A program made the position numbers and the translations under genes. A stretch of 64,000 nt of DNA from Colwellia sp. BRX10-3 (lineage in GTDB: Bacteria; Pseudomonadota; Gammaproteobacteria; Enterobacterales; Alteromonadaceae): positions 124,001 to 188,000 of the forward strand of contig NZ_JACGWA010000001.1 of NCBI RefSeq assembly GCF_014077505.1, written 5' to 3'. A model generated the notes under the pieces. The model saw nothing but the letters and a program-made list of their open reading frames with translations, ran no database searches and was not told the DNA's origin. Within the stretch, counting starts at the first letter, position 1. Each line of letters opens with the position of its first letter. Of this stretch, positions 52,841 through 62,365 are shown piece after piece.

Positions 52841-53797
52841 ATGCTTGCTCCTGCTCTGCCAGAAAATGAAGAATGTCGATTAGCCTCATTGCATTCCCTT
52901 AGATTATTAGATACTGATCCTGAAGAGCGGTTTGATCGTGTTACTCGTCTCGCAAAAAAGCTATTTAATGTCCCTATTGCTCTGGTTACTTTAGTGGATA
53001 AAGAGCGCCAATGGTTTAAATCGTCAATTGGATTAGACGCTAAAGAAACACCAAGAGACATTTCGTTTTGCGGTCATGCAATACATCAAAATAAAACATT
53101 TATCATTGAAGATACCCTAGAAGACGAACGTTTTTTCGATAATCCTCTGGTAATAAGTCTACCTAATATACGCTTTTATGCTGGCCATCCTATTACCTCA
53201 CCAAGCGGCGAAAATATAGGCACCTTATGCATTATAGATATAAAAAAACGAACGTTCAGTGATGATGACCTTGCTTCACTTGCCGATTTAAGCGCTTTAA
53301 TATCTGATGAGTTTATTTCATCTCAGTTAGCCACCATGGACGAACTAACCAATATTACTAATCGAAGAGGTTTCAAACGTTTTAGTCAGCACTCTATTAA
53401 TATGGCCGTTAGACAAAATAATGCCTGTCATTTGGCTTATTTTGATCTTAATGGCTTTAAATTACTCAACGACAATTATGGTCATATGATAGGCGATCAA
53501 GTATTAAGAATATTTGCAGAACAACTAAAAAGTACTTTCAGAGCTTCAGATATTTGTGCCCGAATAGGCGGTGATGAGTTTGTAGTATTACTTACTGATA
53601 CTCAGCTAACAAAAGCTAAGAAAGCCATAAAACGTTTTGCTTATAATTTAATTTCCGTCAGTAAACATCTTGATTTACCTTACCAAATATCTTTTGCGCA
53701 CGGCATTGTATCTTTTGACCAGAAAAAACATCTAGACATTGACCATTTGCTTAATGATGCCGATAAGGCAATGTACGAAAATAAAGGCAACAAATAG
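52841..53797 (+). CDS. GAF-GGDEF diguanylate cyclase
   Basis: 318 aa. A GAF-like sensor domain (about residues 15-160; VPIALVTLVDKERQWFKSSIGLD ... SFCGHAIHQ, a common signature of light- or redox-sensing GAF groups) precedes a GGDEF domain (about 165-315) with intact RIGGDEF. It therefore probably makes c-di-GMP. No membrane segment is present. The sensed signal is unknown. It diverges from the acylase gene, with an AT-rich spacer of about 300 bases and no clear ribosome site. Confidence 0.9.
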   Translation: MLAPALPENEECRLASLHSLRLLDTDPEERFDRVTRLAKKLFNVPIALVTLVDKERQWFKSSIGLDAKETPRDISFCGHAIHQNKTFIIEDTLEDERFFDNPLVISLPNIRFYAGHPITSPSGENIGTLCIIDIKKRTFSDDDLASLADLSALISDEFISSQLATMDELTNITNRRGFKRFSQHSINMAVRQNNACHLAYFDLNGFKLLNDNYGHMIGDQVLRIFAEQLKSTFRASDICARIGGDEFVVLLTDTQLTKAKKAIKRFAYNLISVSKHLDLPYQISFAHGIVSFDQKKHLDIDHLLNDADKAMYENKGNK

Positions 53798-53839
53798 TTT
53801 ATTTTAGGCGGCAATATTCTCTAACTCATCTGAATTAAA

Positions 53840-54784
53840 TCACCCTCGATATAAATTTTCAAAGTCTGGAATATTACTTTCCCAAATAGGTGTATCTTTA
53901 CCAATATATTCTCGAACAGCATCAAAAAATAGCCGAGTTCTAACGGGTAAATCTCGATGCGGGTATATTGCGTACATAGCACTATAATCAGACAACTGTA
54001 TATCAGTCAGTAAAGGTATTAAATCGCCGTCAATAACTTCATTGCCAATGATAAACGCAGGTAGCACAACAAAAGTAGTGCCTGAAAGTGCTTTGGCTAA
54101 CAATACCTCTCCATCATTCGCACGAAACACACTTTTTATAGTTTTTTCACTTCGTTCACCGTTTTTATCAATATAGTTAATGCTAGTAACTCGCAATGAG
54201 TTACTAGTATATGTTGCAGCAGGTAGTCGTGCTAACTCATGAATGGTAGTAGGCGTGCCATAAATTTCAATAAACTCAGGTGATGCCAAAATAACAAGAC
54301 GATTACGGGCCAGTTTGCGGGCGATTAAAGTCGAATCTTTCGGCTCACCAACACGAAAAGCCAAATCAAACCCTTCGGCAACAATATCGATAACACGATC
54401 ATCTAAGCGTAACTCAACTTCAACTTGTGGAAAGCGTTTCTGAAAGTTATTGATTACAGGTTGTAAGTAACGTTTTGCAATGATGGTTGACGAGGTGATT
54501 TTTAATACCCCTCTTGGTTCTTGATGATAATTTTCAGCCAACCTAATGGTATGTCCGAGTAACTCTCGTAGCTCACGAGATTTTTTGATCATTTCGGCGC
54601 CAGCGGCAGTCAATGAAAATGAACGCGTTGTTCTATTTAATAGTCTTACGCCTAAATCATCTTCAAGTCGGCTGATCTGTTTTGAAATCACTGAGCGATC
54701 TATGTTTCTGCTTTCAGCAGCGCGAGAGAATGAACCTAATTCAACGACATCTAGCAACATTAATAACCGGCTTGTTGTATCCAT
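53840..54784 (-). CDS. LysR family transcriptional regulator
   Basis: 314 aa. The N-terminal winged helix-turn-helix (about residues 5-65; VVELGSFSRAAESRNIDRSVISKQISRLEDDLGVRLLNRTTRSFSLT) and a LysR substrate-binding domain (about 90-295) are complete. It diverges from an RND efflux operon, and a 21-base dyad lies between them. By analogy with MexT of Pseudomonas it may activate the operon; that is an inference. Confidence 0.92.
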   Translation of the reverse strand: MDTTSRLLMLLDVVELGSFSRAAESRNIDRSVISKQISRLEDDLGVRLLNRTTRSFSLTAAGAEMIKKSRELRELLGHTIRLAENYHQEPRGVLKITSSTIIAKRYLQPVINNFQKRFPQVEVELRLDDRVIDIVAEGFDLAFRVGEPKDSTLIARKLARNRLVILASPEFIEIYGTPTTIHELARLPAATYTSNSLRVTSINYIDKNGERSEKTIKSVFRANDGEVLLAKALSGTTFVVLPAFIIGNEVIDGDLIPLLTDIQLSDYSAMYAIYPHRDLPVRTRLFFDAVREYIGKDTPIWESNIPDFENLYRG

Positions 54785-54807
54785 AACTCAAACTTTTAAC
54801 ACTCTAA

Positions 54808-54828
54808 TTGGTGCCAGCTTGGCACTAA
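54808..54828. promoter_or_regulatory. LysR-type operator between regulator and efflux operon
   Basis: TTGGTGCCA-N3-TGGCACTAA is a dyad with 8 of 9 pairs complementary and an AT-flanked T-N11-A core. It lies 24 bases upstream of the LysR start and 96 bases upstream of the efflux adaptor start. Confidence 0.6.
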
Positions 54829-54924
54829 TGAAATTAAAAATCCATGCTTTTTATCCACATGCTTATTAAGTAACATGCACGTCATTAACCTTAAGTACCT
54901 TTTTCGAGCACAACGAGAACTATT

Positions 54925-56106
54925 ATGAGCAAAAACATTTTTATTGCCGTCATCATCACCATAAGTTTAGCTATAACAGGCTGTACAGAAGAATCAGATC
55001 AAAAAACAGCATCGCAACCATTACAACCTATAGATGTTGCTGAGGTATTAGTGAAACCCGTACAAAATTGGCATGTTTATACTAGCCGTTTGGAAGCGCC
55101 TGAAGAGGTTGCCTTGATGCCGCGTGTTTCAGGTGTTATCGACCGTATTGCTTTTAAAGAAGGAGATAAAGTAAAACAAGGCGACTTATTATTTCAACTT
55201 GATGATCGACCTTTTGCTGCTGTTGTTGCTAGCTTAGAAGCTCAAATCATCAGTGCAAATGCAGCATTAGATCAAGCAAAAAGCGAAGCCAAACGTGCAA
55301 TACGCTTAACAGAACGCAATGCTATATCAACAGAACAAGCACAAGCTCGTACTTCAACTTTACATCAACGTGAAGCTCAATTAGCTGCTTTACAAGCCCA
55401 GCTAACTTCAGCACAACTTGATTTAGAGTTTACCGCCATTCGTTCACCCATAAATGGCGTTATTTCACGGGCAAATATTACTCGTGGTAATAACGTTCTT
55501 GCGGGTCAAAGCATACTAACGTCAATCGTTTCTAATCATGAAATGTATGCCTATTTTGATATTGATGAGCGCACTTGGAATAGCTCATTTGCTGATGTTA
55601 CAGCGGCTAGTAAACAGCAAGTGGTTATGCAGAAAGTAGGACAACAAAACTTCACACATGAAGGTTACATTAACTTTATTGATAACCGTATTAATGCGTC
55701 AACAGGTACTTTACGCGTACGTGCAATTTTTGAAGAACATCACAATGAAGTAAACGACCAATTACGTGCCGGATCATTTGCTCGTATTAAACTCGCTGCT
55801 AACGCTATAACTAAGCAAATAATTATTCCTGAACGCGCCATAGGCACAGACTTGAAAAATCGTTTTGTTCTTACTGTTGGAGAAAACAACATTCTAGAAT
55901 ACAAATTAGTTCAAATAGGTGAACGCTACGGTAAATTACGTGCGATTACTTCAGGCTTGAACAAAGGCGACATTATCGCTGTTAACGGCCCTGCTCGTGT
56001 CGGCCCAGGCATGCCGATTAACCCGACAACAGTCACTATTGACACTACCGATATCGCATTTACTTTGTCTTCAATTGACGATGTAAGCCTTGTTGCTAAA
56101 TACTAA
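54925..56106 (+). CDS. RND efflux periplasmic adaptor lipoprotein (MexE-like)
   Basis: 393 aa. The lipobox ends in Cys (AITGC, about residue 20), so it is anchored by lipid. The lipoyl halves (VALMPRVSGVIDRIAFKEGDKVKQGDLLFQLDDRPF and FTAIRSPINGVISRANITRGNNVL) flank a helical hairpin, then the beta-barrel domain. GAGAA precedes the ATG. It is the first gene of a four-gene operon. The set LysR, MFP, RND, OMF and MDR oxidoreductase recalls mexT-mexEF-oprN plus mexS. Confidence 0.9.
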   Translation: MSKNIFIAVIITISLAITGCTEESDQKTASQPLQPIDVAEVLVKPVQNWHVYTSRLEAPEEVALMPRVSGVIDRIAFKEGDKVKQGDLLFQLDDRPFAAVVASLEAQIISANAALDQAKSEAKRAIRLTERNAISTEQAQARTSTLHQREAQLAALQAQLTSAQLDLEFTAIRSPINGVISRANITRGNNVLAGQSILTSIVSNHEMYAYFDIDERTWNSSFADVTAASKQQVVMQKVGQQNFTHEGYINFIDNRINASTGTLRVRAIFEEHHNEVNDQLRAGSFARIKLAANAITKQIIIPERAIGTDLKNRFVLTVGENNILEYKLVQIGERYGKLRAITSGLNKGDIIAVNGPARVGPGMPINPTTVTIDTTDIAFTLSSIDDVSLVAKY

Positions 56107-56115
56107 GAGCTGAAC

Positions 56116-59100
56116 ATGAAATTTTCTCACTTTTTTATCCAACGCCCCATTTTTGCGGCCGTATTGTCGCTTATTATTTTGATCGGCGGTGGTATTTCAT
56201 TATTTCAATTACCGGTAAGTGAATACCCTGAAGTTGTGCCGCCTACGGTTGTTGTATCGGCTAGTTATCCTGGTGCAAATCCAACAGTTATTGCACAAAC
56301 AGTAGCAACACCGCTTGAACAAGAAATTAATGGTACTGAAAACATGCTTTATATGTTTTCACAAGCAACCAGCGATGGTCGTATGACCTTAACGGTTACC
56401 TTTGCTTTAGGTACCGATTTAGACCGTGCACAAGTACAAGTACAAAACCGTGTTAACAGTGCATTGCCTCGTTTACCTGAAGAAGTACAGAGATTAGGCG
56501 TAGTCGCTGAAAAATCATCACCTGATTTAACCATGGTAGTACATTTATATTCGCCAGAAAAAACCCACGATACGGCCTATTTATCTAACTATGCGGACTT
56601 AAATATTAAAGATGAAATAGCACGTTTACCGGGCGTGGGCGACATTCGTTTATTCGGCGGTGGTAAATATGCAATGCGAGTTTGGTTAAACCCAGATGTA
56701 CTTGCGTCACGTGGACTTACAGCGACTGATGTTGTAACAGCATTACGAGCTCAAAACCAACAAGTTGCTGCAGGTAGTTTAGGTGCGCAACCTATTTCGA
56801 ACGACAGCCAATTTCAAATATTATTAAATGTAAAAGGCCGTTTAAACTCTATTGAAGAATTTGAACAAGTCATCATTAAAGTGGGAGAACAAGGTCAATT
56901 AACACGTTTATCTGATGTTGCGCGTGTTGAATTAGGTCAAGACTCATACTCACTAAGGGCTGAACTAGATAATCAACCTGCACTAGCAATGCCAATTTTC
57001 CAACGCCCTGGGTCAAACGCTATAGAGCTTTCTGACCAAGTGCGTGAAACCATGGCGCGCTTATCAAAAGCTTTTCCAACAGGTGTTGAATACGACATAG
57101 TATACGACCCAACCGTATTTGTCCGCGGCTCAATAGACGCCGTTATTACCACATTATTAGAAGCGATTGCTTTAGTAGTTATTGTCGTGATTGTATTTTT
57201 ACAAACATGGCGTGCCTCGATTATCCCATTAATTGCCGTACCTATTTCACTTATTGGTACCTTTGCCGTAATGCAATGGTTAGGAGTGTCGATTAATACC
57301 TTATCTTTATTTGGCTTGGTACTCGCCATAGGTATTGTCGTCGATGATGCCATTGTGGTAGTAGAAAATGTTGAACGTAATATCGAAAAAGGCCTTTCAC
57401 CGCTCGAAGCAACCCGTGTTGCCATGAGCGAGGTCACCGGCCCTATTATTGCCATAGCTTTAGTACTGTGCGCGGTATTTATTCCAACCGCTTTTATTAC
57501 TGGCTTATCTGGACAATTTTATAAGCAATTTGCGCTGACTATTACTATATCAACCATTATTTCAGCATTTAACTCACTGACATTATCGCCAGCGCTAGCG
57601 GCTATGCTATTAAAGCCGCATGATGCAAAACCAGACGCATTTACCCGTTTGTTGAATAAGTTGTTCGGTCGTTGGTTATTTAAGCCTTTCAACCGAGTAT
57701 TTAATCGCGGTGCTAAGGGTTACGAAAAACTAGTACAAAAGCTTATTCGTATGACTGTTGTTGTTATGGTTGCTTACATAGCCTTAGTTGGCGGCACCCT
57801 TAAGTTGTTTGATACTGTACCCGGTGGTTTTATTCCACAACAAGATAAACAGTACTTAGTGGCTATTGCACAATTACCTGATGCGGCAAGCCTTGATCGC
57901 ACCGAAGCTGTACTGGCACAAATGCAGAAAATTGCTTTAGAGGTTCCAGGTGTTGCGCACACTGTAGCATTCCCAGGCTTGTCAGTTAACGGTTTTACTA
58001 ATAGCCCTAACAGCGGCATAGTATTTACACCACTTGATAGCTTTGATAAACGTACCGATCCTAGTCAATCGGCTATGGCTATTGCTGCACAGTTAAACCA
58101 GCGTTTTGGTGCCATTGATGAGGCATTTGTTGCGGTCTTTCCACCGCCACCAATTCAAGGTTTAGGCACAACGGGTGGTTTTAAACTACAAATTGAAGAC
58201 AGAGCAAATAAAGGTTTTGAAGCCTTATTTAATAGTCTGCAAGCTGTTATTGGCAAAGCGCAAAAAGACCCCGCATTAATGGGACTTTACTCAAGTTTTC
58301 GTATTCAAGTGCCACAAATGGATATTGATATTGACCGTGAGCAAGCACTTATTCAAGGTATCCCGCTAAATGAGGTATTTGACGCGCTGCAAATTTACTT
58401 AGGCTCAGTTTACGTCAACGACTTCAACTTGTTTGGTCGTACTTACCAAGTAAATGCGCAAGCCGATGCAGATTTTCGCTTAGATCCAGAGCAAATTTTA
58501 AACTTAAAAGTACGTAACCGCACAGGCAACATGGTGCCACTGGGTTCGGTATTAACTGTAACACCGGCAATTGGTCCAGACCGAGTAATGCATTATAACG
58601 GTTACCCAAGTGCAGAGCTTAATGGTAGCCCTGCGCCTGGTTTCAGCTCTGATCAAGCTCAACTAGCGATTGAAAAAGTACTTGCTGACACATTACCAGC
58701 AGGTATTGAATATGAGTGGACAGAAGTAACCTATCAGCAAGTATTGGCAGGAAACACCATGGTGTATATCTTCCCGTTAGTTGTTTTATTAGTATTTATG
58801 GTACTGGCGGCTCAGTACGAAAGCCTGCGCTTACCATTGGCGATTATATTAATCGTACCAATGACCATATTCTCTGCGTTGCTTGGTGTTTGGTTTGTCG
58901 GCTCAGACAACAACATATTCACCCAAATAGCCTTAATAGTGCTGGTGGCATTAGCCTCCAAAAATGCCATATTAATGGTCGAGTTCGCTAAAGATAGACA
59001 CGACAACGGCTTATCGCACTTAGACGCCATACTCGAGGCTTGTCGTATGAGACTACGACCTATTTTAATGACATCAATAGCCTTTACTGCGGGTGTTGTA

Positions 59101-59268
59101 CCTTTAGTATTGGCCACAGGTGCCGGTGCAGAAATGCGTCACGCTATGGGTAATGCTGTGTTTTCGGGAATGATTGGTGTGACCATATTTGGCTTATTAT
59201 TTACACCTGTATTTTACATGTTGGTCACCAGTAAAAAAGCAAAAGCACAGGAGATTACACATGACTAA
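56116..59268 (+). CDS. RND efflux transporter permease (MexF-like)
   Basis: 1050 aa, AcrB-type homotrimer subunit. The N-terminus (FSHFFIQRPIFAAVLSLIIL ... LFQLPVSEYPEVVPPTVVV) is close to MexF. The relay motif LAIGIVVDDAIVVVENVERN (near 405) and the second-half LVALASKNAILMVEFAKDRHD carry the essential Asp and Lys residues. The likely role is export of hydrophobic toxins or signal precursors; MexEF handles chloramphenicol and quinolones in Pseudomonas. It starts nine bases after the adaptor gene, and its stop overlaps the next gene by eight bases. Confidence 0.94.
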   Translation: MKFSHFFIQRPIFAAVLSLIILIGGGISLFQLPVSEYPEVVPPTVVVSASYPGANPTVIAQTVATPLEQEINGTENMLYMFSQATSDGRMTLTVTFALGTDLDRAQVQVQNRVNSALPRLPEEVQRLGVVAEKSSPDLTMVVHLYSPEKTHDTAYLSNYADLNIKDEIARLPGVGDIRLFGGGKYAMRVWLNPDVLASRGLTATDVVTALRAQNQQVAAGSLGAQPISNDSQFQILLNVKGRLNSIEEFEQVIIKVGEQGQLTRLSDVARVELGQDSYSLRAELDNQPALAMPIFQRPGSNAIELSDQVRETMARLSKAFPTGVEYDIVYDPTVFVRGSIDAVITTLLEAIALVVIVVIVFLQTWRASIIPLIAVPISLIGTFAVMQWLGVSINTLSLFGLVLAIGIVVDDAIVVVENVERNIEKGLSPLEATRVAMSEVTGPIIAIALVLCAVFIPTAFITGLSGQFYKQFALTITISTIISAFNSLTLSPALAAMLLKPHDAKPDAFTRLLNKLFGRWLFKPFNRVFNRGAKGYEKLVQKLIRMTVVVMVAYIALVGGTLKLFDTVPGGFIPQQDKQYLVAIAQLPDAASLDRTEAVLAQMQKIALEVPGVAHTVAFPGLSVNGFTNSPNSGIVFTPLDSFDKRTDPSQSAMAIAAQLNQRFGAIDEAFVAVFPPPPIQGLGTTGGFKLQIEDRANKGFEALFNSLQAVIGKAQKDPALMGLYSSFRIQVPQMDIDIDREQALIQGIPLNEVFDALQIYLGSVYVNDFNLFGRTYQVNAQADADFRLDPEQILNLKVRNRTGNMVPLGSVLTVTPAIGPDRVMHYNGYPSAELNGSPAPGFSSDQAQLAIEKVLADTLPAGIEYEWTEVTYQQVLAGNTMVYIFPLVVLLVFMVLAAQYESLRLPLAIILIVPMTIFSALLGVWFVGSDNNIFTQIALIVLVALASKNAILMVEFAKDRHDNGLSHLDAILEACRMRLRPILMTSIAFTAGVVPLVLATGAGAEMRHAMGNAVFSGMIGVTIFGLLFTPVFYMLVTSKKAKAQEITHD

Positions 59269-60673
59269 ACTCATGCAAAAGAAGTTTAAAACAAGCTTTA
59301 CGGCAAGTGCACTATTAGTCGTTGCACTTTTATCAAGCTGTGCAAGTAAAATTGATACCGTAAGCGAACAAAACCTTGTGAGTGAATTAATCTCTAAAGT
59401 AAATATTGCCGGCGAACTTACTGGCGCAGATGAAAAAAACTGGTGGAAATCGCTTGAGTCAACACAACTAAACCAGTTAGTTACAGACGCTTTAGCCAAT
59501 AATTACGACTTAAAAACAAGTCAGTTAACACTGAAAAGTGCCTTGGCTCGGTTAGGTGAGCAAAAAGCACAATACCTGCCACAAGGTGGTGTTGATATTG
59601 CTACAACACGGAGTGATGTCGTTGCAACATATGATCGACAATCAAGTGCAAGTTTGGCACTAAATTGGCAATTAGATTTATTTGGCCGAGTAACGGCATT
59701 GATTGATGCAGCTAATGCATCAGCCATGAGCCAAGCTCAGCAAGTACGCTTATTACAAATAGAAATTGTCTCCTCTGTCGTAAAAGGTTTCGTGAGTTAT
59801 CAAGGTAATGTTCAGAAACAAAACATCATTTCGATGCAAATTGAAGCACTAAGGCAAGGTATAGATGTTTTACAAGCACGTGTTGAAGAAGGCGTAGCAA
59901 ACGATCTCGACTTAAACCGTACAATGGCACAACTTAGACAGCAACAAGCATTAATACCGGCGATTGAATATGCTAAATATCGTGATTTATCTACCCTAGC
60001 CGTACTTACGGGTCGATTAGCGCAGAATATTGCTCTAACTAATGAACAAAATATTTTAGCGCATAACTTTAATGTAACACTAAGTGATCCGAATAACGCT
60101 ATTGCCTTAAGACCAGACATCAGCCGTGCGCTTTATGACTTTAGCCAAGCAAATAGCTTAAGTGTTTCTGCAAGCAAAGCATTGTTGCCCGATATTAGTT
60201 TGAGCGGGTTTGCTGGGGTTCTTAGCATTAACAGCACAGGCTTTAATGATACACAGCAACAGTGGCAAGTTGCGCCGCAACTACAGTGGTCAATACTCAG
60301 TTATCCAGCGCTTTTAGCGCAACGTGACGCCCAACAGTTTTTAAGTGAGGCCGCTTATAGTGATTACCAGCAAGTCGTACTAAAGGCGATTAGTGAGAGT
60401 GAGCTTTCTCTGCAGTTGTTGCTAAATCAAGCCCAGCAAAAAAGCTTTGCCGATCAGCGCTACCACTTTGCTAGCAATGCATTCTTACAAGCAGAAGCCA
60501 TGTATCAAGAAGGTCAAATCCCCTACTTAGAGTTGTTAGATGCACGTCAGGATGTTTTAATAGCACAAGAAAATGCGGTTGATTTAACCATCTCATCCAT
60601 GCTCGCGAAAGTAAATGCCTACCAGTCGTTTAACGGGCAATGGAGCTATATGTTAAGTACTACTACTAAATAG
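59261..60673 (+). CDS. Outer-membrane efflux channel lipoprotein (OprN/NodT type)
   Basis: 470 aa. The lipobox ends in Cys (LLSSC), then two TolC-type repeats follow (NYDLKTSQLTLKSALARLGEQ ... ALNWQLDLFGRVTALIDAANASAMSQAQQ, and LRPDISRALYDFSQANSLSVSASKALLPDISLSG). The C-terminal alpha-helical hairpin ends in YLELLDARQDVLIAQ. The ATG at 59261 has AGGAGA upstream and overlaps the permease stop. It completes the tripartite pump with the two preceding genes. Confidence 0.92.
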   Translation: MTKLMQKKFKTSFTASALLVVALLSSCASKIDTVSEQNLVSELISKVNIAGELTGADEKNWWKSLESTQLNQLVTDALANNYDLKTSQLTLKSALARLGEQKAQYLPQGGVDIATTRSDVVATYDRQSSASLALNWQLDLFGRVTALIDAANASAMSQAQQVRLLQIEIVSSVVKGFVSYQGNVQKQNIISMQIEALRQGIDVLQARVEEGVANDLDLNRTMAQLRQQQALIPAIEYAKYRDLSTLAVLTGRLAQNIALTNEQNILAHNFNVTLSDPNNAIALRPDISRALYDFSQANSLSVSASKALLPDISLSGFAGVLSINSTGFNDTQQQWQVAPQLQWSILSYPALLAQRDAQQFLSEAAYSDYQQVVLKAISESELSLQLLLNQAQQKSFADQRYHFASNAFLQAEAMYQEGQIPYLELLDARQDVLIAQENAVDLTISSMLAKVNAYQSFNGQWSYMLSTTTK

Positions 60674-60683
60674 AGCTATATTG

Positions 60684-61715
60684 ATGCCAAATACAGATAT
60701 TTTACCTGCACTCACAGTGCCAAAAACTATGCGAGCCATTGTTTTAACCGAAGCTAACGAAGCAATTCGGTTAAATAATATTGAGCTTTGTGTGCCTGAG
60801 TGCAGTGAAAACGAACTCTTAATTAAAGTAGAGTATGTTGGCCTCAATCCTCTAGATGCACAATACGCAAAAACCGGGTTTTGTCATTGGCAATATCCAC
60901 ATGTGCTTGGTTTAGATGCTGTAGGCATAGTCGTTAACGCGCCGAAAGGTATTTATCCCAATATTGGCGCACGTGTTATGTGGCATGCGAGTATGGGTGA
61001 ACAAGGCGTACTCAGTGAATACGCCAAAGTACCTAACTATGCAGTATCTGTTGTGCCAGAAAGTGTCAAACCAGAACAGGCAGCAGCACTACCTTGTGCT
61101 GGTATGACTGCATTGATTTCACTCGACAAGTTACAAATTACGGAAGGTGATACTTTATTAATCGAAGCAGGTGCTGGCGCAGTAGGCCAAATTGCGATTC
61201 AATTTGCTAAACAACGTGGTGCCGATGTATTTACCACTGCAGCCAAACGAAATCATAAATTAGTCAAGTCTTTAGGGGCTGACACCGTATTTGATTATCA
61301 AGATAAAAACCTTTGTCAGAAAATTCGCCGAGAATTGGGGCCACAAGGTTTTGATGCGGTACTCGACTCTATTGGTGGTGAAGTTACCGCCCGCAATATT
61401 GAACTCATGCGTTTTTGTGGTCGCATTGCTTGTTTAAAACCATTACCTGAGTTTGAACAAGAATTACTGTTTAGAAAGGCGCCTAACATTAGCATAGTAT
61501 CGCTTGCCGGTGCATGGCTAGCCAATAGTTTATGTGCACAACAGCGCATGACTTTTATGAGTAATTTACTGCTTGAGAGTGTAGCTAAAGATGAGTTAAA
61601 AGTACCGGAAATTGATCTCATCGAATTTAATGCAGAGCATATTTCTACAGCGCTGAAAACTCAGTTAGCAGGTGGTTTCACTGGCAAACAAGTGGTAAAA
61701 GTCAGCATAGACTAA
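60684..61715 (+). CDS. Zinc-type MDR oxidoreductase (quinone reductase-like)
   Basis: 343 aa, medium-chain dehydrogenase/reductase. The N-terminal GroES-like domain contains YVGLNPLDAQYAKTGF and HVLGLDAVGIVV. The Rossmann domain has the nucleotide motif EAGAGAVGQIAIQFAKQRGADVFTTA (about 160-185). Zinc ligands are not obvious, so it resembles quinone oxidoreductases or Pseudomonas MexS. It is the last gene of the efflux operon, starting 10 bases after the channel gene, and may remove the compound that induces the pump. Confidence 0.87.
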   Translation: MPNTDILPALTVPKTMRAIVLTEANEAIRLNNIELCVPECSENELLIKVEYVGLNPLDAQYAKTGFCHWQYPHVLGLDAVGIVVNAPKGIYPNIGARVMWHASMGEQGVLSEYAKVPNYAVSVVPESVKPEQAAALPCAGMTALISLDKLQITEGDTLLIEAGAGAVGQIAIQFAKQRGADVFTTAAKRNHKLVKSLGADTVFDYQDKNLCQKIRRELGPQGFDAVLDSIGGEVTARNIELMRFCGRIACLKPLPEFEQELLFRKAPNISIVSLAGAWLANSLCAQQRMTFMSNLLLESVAKDELKVPEIDLIEFNAEHISTALKTQLAGGFTGKQVVKVSID

Positions 61716-61767
61716 TCTTACTAGTACCTTAAAATCTCAGTACTTTCCGCTAATTTATAGCTAATCT

Positions 61768-61804
61768 AAAAAAGCTAATAACTTTACTGTTATTAGCTTT
61801 TTTT
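61768..61804 (+). terminator. Terminator of the efflux operon
   Basis: AAAAAGCTAATAAC and GTTATTAGCTTTTTTT form a 14-bp stem with a 6-base loop and T-run. It is 55 bases past the last gene. Confidence 0.9.
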
Positions 61805-61896
61805 ATGATAAAAATTAAAACTCAAAATTATATACTCACCTTTTAGCTTCAACGACAGGTACTAGAAGCGCTTAAATAAAAACCTTGCATACATAG

Positions 61897-61937
61897 ATTA
61901 CAAGTGTAATTATAAAGATATCGATTACATGTGTAAT
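61897..61937 (+). promoter_or_regulatory. Twin BlaI/CopY-type operators
   Basis: ATTACAAGTGTAAT (61897-61910) and ATTACATGTGTAAT (61924-61937) both contain TACA-N2-TGTA, the core recognised by the BlaI/MecI/CopY family. Their centres are 27 bases apart. A possible -35 TTGCAT (61885-61890) is followed by a -10 within this region, so bound repressor would cover the promoter. Confidence 0.75.
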
Positions 61938-61972
61938 ATGTTTATTTTAGCTTTAGAGTAAGAGGAATGGCC

Positions 61973-62365
61973 ATGTCAAACTCAGTTCCAGAAATTAGTG
62001 ATGCCGAATTTTCAGTATTAGATGTGCTTTGGCAGCAAAATCCAGCAAGTGCAAATGACATTATTGCCAAGCTAAATGAAACCAAGCCATGGCATGAAAA
62101 AACCGTAAAAACCTTGCTCAATCGTTTAGTCAAAAAACAAGCCATTAACTACCAAAAGCAACAACGCAGCTATTTATATTCACCGCTAATTGAGCGTGAA
62201 AGCTACCTAGTAAAACAAAGTAAAACCCTGGTTGATAAACTATTTCGGGGTCACCTTTCTCCGCTTGTTACAGGTTTTGCTCAGCAAAGTCGATTAAAAA
62301 AAGACGATATCGATGCGCTTAAAAGCATTATTGCCGATTGGGAAAAGGAGAAGAAGGATGATTAA
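61973..62365 (+). CDS. BlaI/MecI/CopY family transcriptional repressor
   Basis: 130 aa. The winged helix covers residues about 10-75 (AEFSVLDVLWQQNPASANDIIAKLNETKPWHEKTVKTLLNRLVKK), and a short C-terminal dimerisation helix follows. The ATG at 61973 was chosen because AGAGGA lies six bases upstream; an ATG at 61967 is too close to it. It overlaps the M56 gene by eight bases, so the two are coupled. Twin operators at 61897-61937 fit autoregulation. The sensor would be the M56 protein, as with BlaR1. Confidence 0.92.
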   Translation: MSNSVPEISDAEFSVLDVLWQQNPASANDIIAKLNETKPWHEKTVKTLLNRLVKKQAINYQKQQRSYLYSPLIERESYLVKQSKTLVDKLFRGHLSPLVTGFAQQSRLKKDDIDALKSIIADWEKEKKDD

